Positions 28,901-37,096 of a stretch of 64,000 nt of DNA are shown piece after piece (positions within the stretch are counted from its first letter, which is position 1; each line of letters opens with the position of its first letter). Source of the DNA: Fulvivirga ligni. GTDB taxonomy: Bacteria; Bacteroidota; Bacteroidia; Cytophagales; Cyclobacteriaceae. Below the pieces are notes generated by a model. That model ran no database searches. It was not told the DNA's origin and saw nothing but the letters and a program-made list of their open reading frames with translations. Position numbers and translations under genes: made by a program. The stretch is from NCBI RefSeq assembly GCF_021389935.1, contig NZ_CP089979.1, forward strand, positions 2,957,001 to 3,021,000, in the 5' to 3' direction.

Positions 28901-31449
28901 CTGCTGCTGCCAATATTGGTACCGGTACTCCAAATGCAATAGTCTATGCTTACACAGATCCGAGCGGATGTTATAATACTGATACAGTAGGTGTTATAGT
29001 AAATCCAGCTACCAATATCAACTTTATAGTTGATGGGGCAACTCAAGATGGGGCAGGGAATTTTCAGGTTTGTGCTAATCAAGGTGATGTTAGATTAATA
29101 GGTAATCCTTCAGTGGCCAGCGGAATTGCCCCTACAGAGTTTCTTAGTGATACCACAGGTCTCGTTAGTTTGATAGGAGGTAATTATTATTTAAAAACTG
29201 ATGGCTTAGTTTCAGGTATTTATGAGGTTACTTATAAATACACGAATTCGGAAAGTGTTACTTCTATTAGAAAGCGTAATGTGCATATTCTTGCCAGTCC
29301 GGTTTCAGGTTTTAGTGTTACCAATGCCTGCTCTGCAGATTCTATTAATTTTACTGATGAGACCTTTATTCCAAATACACCATTTGCCACTAGCCTGGTA
29401 AGTTGGAACTGGAACTTCGGTGATGGCAGCGCTAATGCCACGGTTCAAAATCCTAAACATAAATATGCTACACCAGGTATTTACACTGTTACTCTTATAA
29501 CGTCTAATGACAGGCAGTGTACTGATATTTATACACGTGATATTAGAGTAGGAGAGTTGCCAGATGTAAGCTTTAACTGGGCTTCTATATGTAATAATCA
29601 GGCTACCGACTTCCAGGATATGACTGAGTCGGTAGATATCAGCTCCTTTGATTCCTACCAATGGGATTTTGGTGATGGAAATATAATCACAGGTGCACCA
29701 GGGGACCTAATACCTGCGGGTGCTAATGGAGGTAGAACTGCCGGCACATTTAAAGATCCTTCACACGATTATGATGCCACGGGTAACTATGATGTTACAC
29801 TGGAAGTGACTACCAATGATGGTTGTGTAGCTTCGGCCACTCAAACCTTATTCATTTTACCATACAACACCGTAACACCAAACCCTCAAAGTGCTTATTT
29901 TGAGAATTTTGAAAATGGTACCGGCGGTTGGGTGGCAGCTGCTAATGTGATTAATGCCAGCGACACTTCATGGGTATGGGGTGTAGCTGATGGCGACGTC
30001 ATTACGAGTCCTGGAAATAATGTGTGGTGGACCGGTGGAAATGATAGAGGTTATTACAATAGCGAAGATTCTTATGTCTATGGACCATGTTTTAATTTAT
30101 CACAATTAAAGCGACCTATGATCTCTCTAGATGTACAGTTTGATACTCAGGATGGATTTGACGGAGCTGTAATACAATACAGCACAAATCAAGGGTTAAC
30201 CTGGTATAATATTGGAGATATCAATGAAGGCATAGAGTGGTATAACCAACAAGGTATTATTGGCCGTCCTGGAGATAATGATAGTTACTCGATAGCGAAT
30301 TACAATGAGGGTGACAAAGGCTGGACAGGTCTTACCGAAGAGTGGCTTTCTGCAAGATTCAGTTTAGATGATATACCAAAAGAAGAGAGAAATTTGGTGA
30401 GATTCCGAATTGCCTTTGCCAGTGATGCTAACAACCCTATAGATAAACATCATGACGGGTTTGCGTTTGATAATATTTATATCGGAGATAAAGCGAAGAA
30501 AGTGCTTCTGGAGCATTTTGTAGACTCCGAGTTGGATATTAGTAACCAATCCATAGGTTATTTTGAAACGCTGGAAAATGAAACGTTGCCCGTTGAGAAC
30601 CGTGACTTTGTAATGCTCCAATATCATATTGACGATTCTGGAGAAGATCCGTTAAACGATGATAATGAATCAGATCCTAGTGCAAGAGCTATTTATTACG
30701 GAGTGTCCCAGGCTCCAGTGGCAATTTTAGATGGAGAAAAGTACACAACGCCATTTGATATTGATCAGGTAGAGATAGAGAAACGAGTACTTGATGCTTA
30801 TTTCGATATCGCTATTGATACGCTTTCAGCTACTTCTACTTCAGTGCAGGCAGAAGTTACAGTTACCGCTTTAAGAGACTTCAACGAAGAGGTTATTGTT
30901 CACCTGGCAGTAGTAGAAAATGACATTGTTTTAGGTAATGGCACCACCTATAGTAAAGTGCTCAAGAAGTTACTCTTTGGAGGCGAAGGAGAAAGTTTGA
31001 ATATCACATGGACAAATGGTAGCTCCAAGACCTTACGAGGTGAGTGGGAAATCAATACCAATCTTTATAATGGTAGCAAGTTGCAATACGTAGCATTTGT
31101 ACAAAACAGATCTACCAAAGAGGTCTATACAGCTGCAGAAATAGATATTTTCCCTAAAATGTCTGGAGAGATTACTGGAATCAGAGCTCTTTCCTATGAT
31201 ATGGTAAGCATATACCCGAATCCAGCTTCGAATACTGTGAACTTCAAGTTTAAAAATAACTTTAATGATAAGTTATCATACAAGTTGGTAGATCAGCGAG
31301 GTATCGAAATGCTAGATGGTAACTTCACTTTGGATAACAACTCTTCAAGTATTGATGTATCAAAGTTGGCCGGAGGAATATACTACGTTATAATCTATCA
31401 GGATGACCAGCAAATCATGTTTACTAAAATAGCTGTGACTCACCGCTAA
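22921..31449 (+). CDS. Giant T9SS-exported repeat adhesin (2,842 residues)
   Basis: An extended signal peptide ends near residue 39 (TGYGQ-C). Residues ~40-300 hold a GGAFSGSG-type motif and a globular domain (FDFFGSSYTQLFVSSNGNVA). Residues ~305-1761 are 17 alternating A and B Ig/PKD-like domains of ~86 residues, each with two cysteines (CGKD...NGTC and EECDLN...NGTC) that could form one disulfide. Further Ig-like domains follow to ~2120. Two PKD domains come next (WNWNFGDGS, YQWDFGDGN). A MAM/lectin-like jelly roll starts at ~2320 (YFENFENGTGGWV). An Omp28-like thioredoxin fold (KVLLEHFVDS, SQAPVAILDGE) lacks its cysteines. A T9SS type A sorting domain closes the protein (VSIYPNPASNTVNF to the end). 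It is likely a surface filament or adhesin of the cluster starting at 17402. It has no enzymatic signature. Confidence 0.9.
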   Translation: MINSSTKINGNSIITRLLLFQAGLVIALSIFAFQTGYGQCGFSGLASSYCSDDAAVTLSEFTSGGAFSGSGISGSVFTPITAGAGTHTIDYINTNIYSVNTSGAFAPFISGTGWTTVSYGAGDLEDTDDQLSTAVNLGFSFDFFGSSYTQLFVSSNGNVAFTSYVEAAFNSAVIPSTASPDNMIALVRADLDPSKTITDKIEYRVEGVAPNRIFILNYEGVEYKANSDVVDVQLKLFETTNIIEIHTTLNNATLESSLQGIENASGTTGYTVPGRNNQLWSTTNDFVAFTPCSDSKSVTVYANPSANAGTGGDVCGKDAANPFGLSAVASSGTGLWSQVSGPGSSTFSSASSATSNVTANTYGTYVYRWTETNGTCVDFDELTVVYYQPTVADAGPASQDECDLNINLSGIQSISGSSASWTVTSGNAADISFSNANIFNPVATSTAYGTYTLQLTESNGTCSSTDNIVVTFTEQPAADAGTGGNVCGKDAGNPFSLSAVASSGTGLWSQVSGPGSSTFSSASSATSNVTANTYGTYVYRWTETNGSCVDFDEVTVVYYQPTVADAGPASQEECDLNINLSGIQSISGSNASWTVTSGNAADISFSNANIFNPVATSTTFGTYTLQLTESNGTCSSTDNIVVTFTEQPVADAGTGGSICGKDGGNPFSLSAVASSGTGLWSQVSGPGSSTFSAASSATSNVTANTYGTYVYRWTETNGTCVDFDEVTVVYYQPTVADAGPASQEECDLNINLSGIQSIPGSSASWTVTSGNAADISFSNANIFNPVATSTTYGTYTFQLTESNGTCSSTDNIVVTFTEQPAADAGTGGSVCGKDAANPFSLSAVASSGTGLWSQVSGPGSSTFSSATSAASNVTANTYGTYVYRWTETNGTCVDFDEVTVVYYQPTVADAGPASQEECDLNINLSGIQSISGSSASWTVTSGNAADISFSNANIFNPVATSTAYGTYTLQLTESNGTCSSTDNIVVTFTEQPSANAGSGGNVCGKDAGNPFSLSAVASSGTGLWSQVNGPGSSTFSSASSATSNVTANTYGTYVYRWTETNGSCVDFDELTVVYYQPTVADAGPASQEECDLNINLSGIQSISGSSASWTVTSGNAADISFSNANIFNPVATSTAYGTYTLQLTESNGTCSSTDNIVVTFTEQPSANAGSGGNVCGKDAGNPFSLSAVASSGTGLWSQVSGPGSSTFSSASSATSNVTANTYGTYVYRWTETNGSCVDFDEVTVVYYQPTVADAGPASQEECDLNINLSGIQSIPGSNANWTVTSGNAADISFSNANIFNPVATSTTYGTYTLQLTESNGTCSSIDNIVVTFTEQPVADAGTGGDVCGKDAGNPFSLSAVASSGTGLWSQVNGPGSSTFSSASSATSNVTANTYGTYVYRWTETNGSCVDFDEVTVVYYQPTVADAGPASQEECDLNINLSGIQSISGSSASWTVTSGNAADISFSNANIFNPVATSSNYGTYTLQLTESNGTCSSIDNIVVTFTEQPVADAGTGGNVCGKDAGNPFSLSATASSGTGLWSQVSGPGSSTFSSASSATSNVTANAYGTYVYRWTETNGSCVDFDEVTVIYYQPTVADAGPASQEECDLNINLSGIQSIPGSNASWIVTSGNAADISFSNANIFNPVATSTAYGTYTLQLTESNGTCSSTDNIVVTFTEQPVADAGTGGDVCGKDAGNPFSLSAVASSGAGLWSQVSGPGSSTFSSASSATSNVTANTYGTYVYRWTETNGSCVDFDEVTVVFNEDPQVVSVEHDGDVYCEPGVIELSGIIGGGATTANWSLISGGTGTLSASSLTGSVVTANYIPQSGEFGALVFRLTTNDPAGPCNADFMQVTITTNPTAEVYAGTDDEICENEVYTLNGTMGGAASSITWSGGTGTFSNINDPASTYTPSPADIAAGFVTLTISSNDPDGAGPCTLVSDDVIITINALPEVALTGLQSVYAENDPVVLMEGYPSGGTYSGPGVQPGTNEFDPAAANIGTGTPNAIVYAYTDPSGCYNTDTVGVIVNPATNINFIVDGATQDGAGNFQVCANQGDVRLIGNPSVASGIAPTEFLSDTTGLVSLIGGNYYLKTDGLVSGIYEVTYKYTNSESVTSIRKRNVHILASPVSGFSVTNACSADSINFTDETFIPNTPFATSLVSWNWNFGDGSANATVQNPKHKYATPGIYTVTLITSNDRQCTDIYTRDIRVGELPDVSFNWASICNNQATDFQDMTESVDISSFDSYQWDFGDGNIITGAPGDLIPAGANGGRTAGTFKDPSHDYDATGNYDVTLEVTTNDGCVASATQTLFILPYNTVTPNPQSAYFENFENGTGGWVAAANVINASDTSWVWGVADGDVITSPGNNVWWTGGNDRGYYNSEDSYVYGPCFNLSQLKRPMISLDVQFDTQDGFDGAVIQYSTNQGLTWYNIGDINEGIEWYNQQGIIGRPGDNDSYSIANYNEGDKGWTGLTEEWLSARFSLDDIPKEERNLVRFRIAFASDANNPIDKHHDGFAFDNIYIGDKAKKVLLEHFVDSELDISNQSIGYFETLENETLPVENRDFVMLQYHIDDSGEDPLNDDNESDPSARAIYYGVSQAPVAILDGEKYTTPFDIDQVEIEKRVLDAYFDIAIDTLSATSTSVQAEVTVTALRDFNEEVIVHLAVVENDIVLGNGTTYSKVLKKLLFGGEGESLNITWTNGSSKTLRGEWEINTNLYNGSKLQYVAFVQNRSTKEVYTAAEIDIFPKMSGEITGIRALSYDMVSIYPNPASNTVNFKFKNNFNDKLSYKLVDQRGIEMLDGNFTLDNNSSSIDVSKLAGGIYYVIIYQDDQQIMFTKIAVTHR
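23833..28203 (+). repeat. 8.5 tandem copies of a 516-bp coding repeat
   Basis: The TGCGGTAAAG-type mark of the A domain recurs at 23863, 24379, 24895 and so on to 27991. That is eight steps of exactly 516 bp (172 codons), with no net indel. Each unit encodes one A and one B domain; the ninth copy has only A. Codons in the array (gcc, ggc, agc) look richer in G+C than the flanks. Copies are near identical, so gene conversion or recent duplication is likely and assembly could miscount them. Confidence 0.97.
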
Positions 31450-31454
31450 GGATA

Positions 31455-31504
31455 AAATAGATTCAATTAATTGTGATTTAATCAATAATTAATTGAATCT
31501 ATTT
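31455..31504 (+). terminator. Long AT-rich hairpin after the giant adhesin gene
   Basis: AAATAGATTCAATTAATT (31455-31472) and its perfect complement (31487-31504) form an 18-bp stem with a 14-nt loop, 5 bp after the stop. The T-run is short, so it may be a 3' stabilising hairpin or a bidirectional terminator. Confidence 0.6.
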
Positions 31505-31556
31505 CATTATATTCATACTCTATTTAGTCAAGGCATTTGTTGAAAGATTAATTCTA

Positions 31557-33539
31557 ATGGTCATGGCCGGAAAGAGTAGCGGTGGTGTTAAGACCAAATT
31601 GAGGTCGGCATTGAATAAGGTCTCTTCTTATTTAATGTATTTCATTTTTTCCCTGGGTATTCTAGTAATTGTAGGCTGGTTCCTAGATGTAGAATGGATA
31701 AAGAGGCCTATTCCCGGGCTGGTAGCTATGAATCCGCTTACAGCTATCTGCTTTATCTTAACGGCAATTGCTTTCTGCTTAGGGTCTAAAAAGAAATCAT
31801 TTTCTTATTTCGTAGCAGTTCTAACGGGTACAATTGTTATAGGTCATCTTATTCTGCTAATTCTGGATACTTCATTTCAATTAGATCAATTGGTGTTTAA
31901 GGGAAGGCTCTGGGTAGAGGCTGAAGGTACTGTATCTAACCGTATGGCTCCGAATACTGCCATTTGCTTTCTATTGAGTAATGCAGCCATTATCCTCCTT
32001 AAAAGGGATTATTTGCCATATGTGACTCAAATATTAGCATTGTTAGTCATTATTCTTGCTGGTTTTTCCATTATAGGGTATGCCTATAAAGCTGAAGAAT
32101 ATTATGGGATGTTAGAGTATTTTCCAATGGCCATTCATACTGCCATTGGTTTTTTCTTATTGCAATTGGCCCTGTTATTTAGAACATCTAACAAAGCCAT
32201 TATGCGGGAAATAACAAGCCCTTTAACGGGTGGCTTTATGGCCAGGTTACTATTACCATTATCCGTTACAGTAACGTTTTTGGCTGGATTTTTTGCTTCG
32301 TTATCACATAGATTACTCATTATTTCTGATGAGCTGGGTATTACTCTTGTTATATGTACGCTCATTATTTCAAACGGCTTTTTCATATGGAAAGCTTCTG
32401 CCAAGATAAATCAGAAGGAGAAACTGAGAATAAAGGCTGAAGAGAAGAATTTGCTCACCTCTACATTGTTAAAATCCAGTATTAACAGTCTAAATGATAT
32501 GTCTATTATATCTATTGATAAACAATATAGATGTATAAGTTTTAATACCAGTTTTCAGAAAGGTGTAAGAAAAATTTATGGCGTGGAGATAGATCATGGT
32601 CAATCTCTTTGGTCAATAATTTTAAATGAAAAAGAGCGATTAGAGTTAAAGGATAAGTGTAAAAGAGTATTTAAAGGAGAGATCATTACTGAGGAAAAAT
32701 TCATTAAAGAAATTAACGCCTGGCATGAGAAGAAGTACCGTCCTATTTATGATCATAATCATGATATCATAGGCATGACACTGTTTGTGTCAGACATTAC
32801 AGAAAGGCGTGTTAGAGAGGCGAAGCTGGAAGAAGCCAATAAGGAATTGGAGGCTTTTTCGTATACCGTTGCTCATGATCTAAGAGCTCCGCTTAGAATA
32901 ATAGATGGGTACATCACTATTTTAAATGAAGATTATAAAGATTTGGATGAAGGAGCCCAGAGGCTTTTTGAGGTAATTTCACGAAATGCGGTGAAAATGG
33001 GTAACCTTATTGACGAACTACTATCATTTGCCAAGTTAGGCAGGCAGAGCTTAAGTCTAAGTCATGTAGATTTTGAGAAATTAATTAATGAAGTGCTGTC
33101 TGAACAGATAAGCCTTATGGAAAATCAGAATATTGAGGTAATCATAGGTAAAATAGAAAACTTTAACTGTGACAGGGCCCTAATTAGACAAGTCTTAGTT
33201 AATCTAATTTCTAATGCTCTTAAATATTCACAAAAAAAGGATAAAATTATTATTGAAATAGGTTGTTTTGAAAATAATAATGAAATTACATATTATATTA
33301 AGGATAATGGTGCCGGGTTTAACATGCAATATTCTGATAAAATTTTTGGTGTTTTTGAAAGATTACACAAAGATTCGGAATTTGAAGGCACTGGGGTTGG
33401 TTTGGCAATAGTACAAAAAATAATTAAAAAACATGGAGGTGAAATTTGGGCGGAGGCTGAAGAAGGTAATGGCGCTACTTTTTATTTTACAATGCCTCAG
33501 GAACAAACTGTAACTCAAGAAATATGGACACTGAACTAG
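31557..33539 (+). CDS. Membrane sensor histidine kinase with PAS domain
   Basis: The product has 660 residues. Residues ~20-280 contain about eight membrane helices in a MASE-like arrangement, so the sensed signal is in or at the membrane. A PAS domain spans ~300-415. The HisKA motif SYTVAHDLRAPLR carries phospho-acceptor His440; this form is typical of phytochrome/Rcp1-type kinases. The HATPase domain has the N box NLISNALKYS, G1 DNGAGFN, an F box around FGVFERLH and G2 GTGVGLAIV. The 3' end overlaps the response regulator gene by 16 bp, marking a cognate pair. The ligand is unknown. Confidence 0.95.
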   Translation: MVMAGKSSGGVKTKLRSALNKVSSYLMYFIFSLGILVIVGWFLDVEWIKRPIPGLVAMNPLTAICFILTAIAFCLGSKKKSFSYFVAVLTGTIVIGHLILLILDTSFQLDQLVFKGRLWVEAEGTVSNRMAPNTAICFLLSNAAIILLKRDYLPYVTQILALLVIILAGFSIIGYAYKAEEYYGMLEYFPMAIHTAIGFFLLQLALLFRTSNKAIMREITSPLTGGFMARLLLPLSVTVTFLAGFFASLSHRLLIISDELGITLVICTLIISNGFFIWKASAKINQKEKLRIKAEEKNLLTSTLLKSSINSLNDMSIISIDKQYRCISFNTSFQKGVRKIYGVEIDHGQSLWSIILNEKERLELKDKCKRVFKGEIITEEKFIKEINAWHEKKYRPIYDHNHDIIGMTLFVSDITERRVREAKLEEANKELEAFSYTVAHDLRAPLRIIDGYITILNEDYKDLDEGAQRLFEVISRNAVKMGNLIDELLSFAKLGRQSLSLSHVDFEKLINEVLSEQISLMENQNIEVIIGKIENFNCDRALIRQVLVNLISNALKYSQKKDKIIIEIGCFENNNEITYYIKDNGAGFNMQYSDKIFGVFERLHKDSEFEGTGVGLAIVQKIIKKHGGEIWAEAEEGNGATFYFTMPQEQTVTQEIWTLN

Positions 33540-33982
33540 TTGAATTGTTGTTGATAGAAGATAATCCTCATGAGGCAGAACTGACCATTCGTAATTTGAG
33601 GAAGAATAATCTGGCTAATCATATGAAGCACATCGATGATGGTGCTGAGGCTCTCGATTTTATCTTCGGCCAAGGTAAATATGCGTCAGAGAAAGACTGG
33701 AATTTCAATCCTAAGCTTATATTATTAGACCTGAAGCTACCCAAGATTGGAGGCATAGAAATCTTAAAACAGGTAAAGGCGGACCCTAGAACTAGAAACA
33801 TTCCAATAGTAATATTAACCTCATCTAACGAACTTCCTGATATAGACCGATGCTATGAGTTAGGAGCTAATAGCTACATAGTAAAACCGGTTAACTTTAA
33901 TGATTTTTCTAGAGTGATCGGAGAGCTAGGCATGTACTGGGTGATAACCAATCAACAACCAAACCCCGTTTCCGATTTATAA
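33524..33982 (+). CDS. Single-domain response regulator (Rcp1-type)
   Basis: The 152-residue receiver has no output domain. It has the acidic pocket E12-D13, phospho-acceptor D69 (LILLDLKLP), S/T at 99-100 (LTSS) and K121 (VKPVNF). The insertion after helix 2 (FGQGKYASEKDWNFN) and the C-terminal extension are typical of Rcp1-like partners of SYTVAHDLRAPLR kinases. It overlaps the kinase by 16 bp, and the next gene starts right after its stop. It probably relays phosphate or acts through protein contacts, perhaps with the membrane protein encoded next. Confidence 0.95.
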   Translation: MDTELVELLLIEDNPHEAELTIRNLRKNNLANHMKHIDDGAEALDFIFGQGKYASEKDWNFNPKLILLDLKLPKIGGIEILKQVKADPRTRNIPIVILTSSNELPDIDRCYELGANSYIVKPVNFNDFSRVIGELGMYWVITNQQPNPVSDL

Positions 33983-34564
33983 ATGAAGAAATATTTAGGT
34001 GAAGGTCTTCTAATCGTATTCAGCGTTTTGTTTGCCCTCTTTATCAATAGCCTTGCTCAGAAGTACCAAACTTCACAAAAGGTAAAGGTGGCTAAAGAAA
34101 GTTTGCTCAAAGAAATGGAGCAGAATCAGGTAATCATGACGCAATGGAAAGAGAAGCATTCCAAAATACTAAAGCACATTGACGAAATTATCAAAAACGA
34201 TTCCCTTCAGGAAGAATTAATAAAGGACCACTTTTTAGATATTGGAGCATTAACAGGTCAGGAGAATCTCATAAGTTCTCTGGTTACCAGCACCGCCTGG
34301 GAAACGGCTCAAGCCACTCAAATACTTTCCGAGCTTGATTTTGATACTACCCAGGAGTTAACTTATGTATATGAACTCCAAAATTCAATTATTAACAGTA
34401 CGCTCCCAGATCTGGTAGACATTTATTTTCAAAGAGAAACTCATAGAAAAGAAAGCCTTCTGCCAACTCTGATTCAGTTTAAACTTCACTTTAATGAGAT
34501 AGTAGGGCAAGAGACGCTGCTGGTCACTTTATACCCTGGAGCTATTGAGAAATTGCAGGACTAG
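33983..34564 (+). CDS. Small membrane-anchored protein of unknown function, third gene of the kinase operon
   Basis: The product has 193 residues. One N-terminal membrane segment (residues 6-25, LGEGLLIVFSVLFALFINSL) is followed by a mostly helical soluble part with charged heptad-like helices (KVKVAKESLLKEMEQNQ and KHSKILKHIDEI). The ATG follows the response-regulator stop without a gap. I do not recognise a named family; similar proteins with an EG-[LIV]4-hydrophobic start are common in Cytophagales. It could be the partner or output of the kinase pair. Its stop codon overlaps the stop of the convergent gene in the shared CTAG. Confidence 0.75.
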   Translation: MKKYLGEGLLIVFSVLFALFINSLAQKYQTSQKVKVAKESLLKEMEQNQVIMTQWKEKHSKILKHIDEIIKNDSLQEELIKDHFLDIGALTGQENLISSLVTSTAWETAQATQILSELDFDTTQELTYVYELQNSIINSTLPDLVDIYFQRETHRKESLLPTLIQFKLHFNEIVGQETLLVTLYPGAIEKLQD

Positions 34565-35016
34565 TTTAATGTAAAAATGGTTTGAATAAACTCAGGGAGC
34601 GACTCATTAGTCTTGGGCTCTTTAGACAGGGAAATATTGAGCATAACGGGCTGAATATTGACTACACCATAAACGATGATTTTATAATATATCTCACCTT
34701 TGTTTTTATAACTGATTTTATAGCCTTCCAAATCATAATCAAAAGAGGTGCAGCTGATTTCTTTCTTTGAGAATTTCTTCAGCTTGTCTTCCAATTGATC
34801 AATAAATTGCTCAGGCATGGACTTGAGCATTAGGTTGTTCATGTATAGCCATTGTACAACATAGCCATCGCAATTGACCTCCTGCTCTCCACTTATTTGA
34901 CATTCTGACGGTGGTGTGAGGATAAAGCCGCAGTAATCTACCTCTGATGCATCCTGAGAGAGGGCCGAGTATGATATGAATAAAGAACAGAGAAAAATTA
35001 ATTGTAAATACCGCAT
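34561..35016 (-). CDS. Secreted protein of unknown function
   Basis: The 151-residue protein has a signal peptide ending near SYSALSQ (residue 21). The mature part has four cysteines (YCGF, SECQ, VNCDG, ISCTS) that could form two disulfides, followed by amphipathic strands (KISYKNKGEIYYKIIVYGVV). It may be a small periplasmic or exported protein. It is convergent with the kinase-operon membrane protein, the two TAG stops overlapping at CTAG 34561-34564. No family is recognised. Confidence 0.7.
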   Translation of the reverse strand: MRYLQLIFLCSLFISYSALSQDASEVDYCGFILTPPSECQISGEQEVNCDGYVVQWLYMNNLMLKSMPEQFIDQLEDKLKKFSKKEISCTSFDYDLEGYKISYKNKGEIYYKIIVYGVVNIQPVMLNISLSKEPKTNESLPEFIQTIFTLN

Positions 35017-35087
35017 TTTAGCTAATCTTCAACTTAGTATTAATATAGTAATTTTTCTCTGAACTTATATTTTCAATTATGGTATGA

Positions 35088-37010
35088 TTACTTTTTAATC
35101 AGTTGCAAAGTTTGCACTTCATCTTTCTTATGGATTTTCAATAGGTAAATCCCACTTTTTAGCTCAGAACCAAATTGAAGCTCATTGCTTGTAGGTGTAA
35201 ATGTATTGATCAATTTTCCACTGCTGTCCAGAAGTTCAAGTTGTTGAACGCTTTCCAAAGATTCTAATCTGATATTAAAATAATCATGACTTGGGTTGGG
35301 GTACAGAACTGAAATGTTCTGATTTTCTAAATCATTTCCCAGTCTTGCTGACGTGATACATGCCGGAGCTGAGGCATTGTTTGAGAAATAAATATAGAAA
35401 CTGCCGGTTTTACTTACCATTACCAAGTTACCACCATCAAAATTGACCCAATAGCTTCCATCTAAACCATTAAATCCACTGCCTGATATAGTCACATCTG
35501 GTTGAGATTGATTAAATGATTGGGAGAGGTTTGGTCTCAGGTCTTTCCACCAGGTAGGTACACCGTTATTAGTTTGAATGGAAAACTGATACAAGCCATT
35601 ATTCTGAAGATCCCAGTTGATGGTGAAATCTGCCACATTACTCAGGTTTGGTCCTCCGCTGGAAACATGGGCGTAAGTGTACCGTTGTTGCCCTGAGGGC
35701 AGAGGAGAGTTACGAGGAGTATTAAAAGAACATCCGCCACCTCCAGGATTAGAACTTACCGTGATGGTTACCGAGGCATTATCTGAGTTTCCATGGCCGT
35801 CATTCACCGTGAGTGTAACTGTGAAATTACCATTAGAGGTAAACGTGTGACTTACATTGGCACCAGATCCCGAGCTTCCGTCACCGAAGTTCCATGAGTA
35901 GGACAGGGCGTCGCCGTCAGGATCGGTGGAGCCAGTACCACTAAAGTTAACTGAGAGAGGAGCGGTGCCAGAGGTTGTGCTGGCGTTAATAGAGGCGGTA
36001 GGAGCGCCGTTCCCGCCTCCGCCTATGGTAGTGCCCCAGTTTTTCATTATATCGCGTACAAACACTCCGGATGTTGTGAGGTCACCAGTGCTCCACCCAC
36101 CTGTGCTGCTGGCACCTGGTTTCAGTATTGAAGCGCCTTCCACCTTGTCATGCACTGACCAGTTTACATGAGTAATGCCATTGGCTTTTAGAAATTGCAT
36201 CCAGGAATTAGTTTCATTTACTGCAACAGCACCATCGCCATTGGCGTTCACAGTTCCATATTCGGTTACCATTATGGCAATGCCATTGTTCATAGCTGTG
36301 GTAGCTTTGTCTCTTAAATACTGACCATGTGTACCAGCATAGAAATGCAATGAATAGGCGATATTAGCATATCCTGTAATCGGATTTTGAGAGGCCACAT
36401 CTACATCCTGTGACCAGGTGGGTGAACCCACTACAATCAAATTATCAGGATCTATGGCTCTTATCGCAGCTATAACTGCCTCAGCATAAGGCTTCACCTG
36501 CCCGCTCCATGATGCTCCACCAAGTGGCTCATTATAAATCTCATAGATTACGTTGTTGGTGTTGCCATAGGTGCTAGCCATTTCCTGGAAAAAGCTGATC
36601 GCCTGAGATTGATAATTTTCCGCATTATGCGAATGCCAATCTATTATCACATAGATTCCTTCAGAAATTGCGGCATCTACCACAGCTTTTACCCGGTTTT
36701 TATTGCCGGTAGGGTCAGTTAAGTAGCCTCCGTCGGCTTCTACCCCCATAGCCGCGCGTACTATGGTAGCTTCCCAGTCATTCTTTAGCCAGGATACGGT
36801 GCCCGAGTTGTAAAATCGTTCTGCGCCCCAACCGGTATTACTCCAGAAATAGCTGTTGCCGGCGAAGCTTTTTTCTTGCCCACCACTTAAAATGCGATTG
36901 CCACTTACTGTGAGGGGAGGTTGAGCTTGTAAAAGGGTTAAGGTAAAGGTTAATACAATAGCCAATAAGACTTTGCTTACAGCAAAGAATTGCGTCTTCA
37001 CGTGTGTCAT
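35088..37010 (-). CDS. T9SS-exported GH5 endoglucanase with PKD and carbohydrate-binding-like module
   Basis: The product has 640 residues. The signal peptide ends near LLQAQ (30). The GH5 catalytic domain (~32-330) has [12 protein letters not shown], acid/base E161 in YNEP and nucleophile E250 in VTEYGT, plus LHFYAGTHG. Together these mark a cellulase of the GH5_2-like type (beta-1,4-glucanase). A PKD domain follows (~340-425, [10 protein letters not shown]). Next is a ~120-residue strand-rich module with [15 protein letters not shown], probably binding polysaccharide. A T9SS sorting domain begins at about 565 ([14 protein letters not shown]) and ends LQLIKK. The enzyme is secreted to attack cellulose or related glucans outside the cell. 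It is monocistronic. Confidence 0.95.
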   Translation of the reverse strand: MTHVKTQFFAVSKVLLAIVLTFTLTLLQAQPPLTVSGNRILSGGQEKSFAGNSYFWSNTGWGAERFYNSGTVSWLKNDWEATIVRAAMGVEADGGYLTDPTGNKNRVKAVVDAAISEGIYVIIDWHSHNAENYQSQAISFFQEMASTYGNTNNVIYEIYNEPLGGASWSGQVKPYAEAVIAAIRAIDPDNLIVVGSPTWSQDVDVASQNPITGYANIAYSLHFYAGTHGQYLRDKATTAMNNGIAIMVTEYGTVNANGDGAVAVNETNSWMQFLKANGITHVNWSVHDKVEGASILKPGASSTGGWSTGDLTTSGVFVRDIMKNWGTTIGGGGNGAPTASINASTTSGTAPLSVNFSGTGSTDPDGDALSYSWNFGDGSSGSGANVSHTFTSNGNFTVTLTVNDGHGNSDNASVTITVSSNPGGGGCSFNTPRNSPLPSGQQRYTYAHVSSGGPNLSNVADFTINWDLQNNGLYQFSIQTNNGVPTWWKDLRPNLSQSFNQSQPDVTISGSGFNGLDGSYWVNFDGGNLVMVSKTGSFYIYFSNNASAPACITSARLGNDLENQNISVLYPNPSHDYFNIRLESLESVQQLELLDSSGKLINTFTPTSNELQFGSELKSGIYLLKIHKKDEVQTLQLIKK

Positions 37011-37096
37011 AAATGTATATGTTAGGTTGAACTTTGATTAATAATGTAACAATACACTTAAGCAATGGTCAGCTCATGTAAGATAATAGTGAAGAC

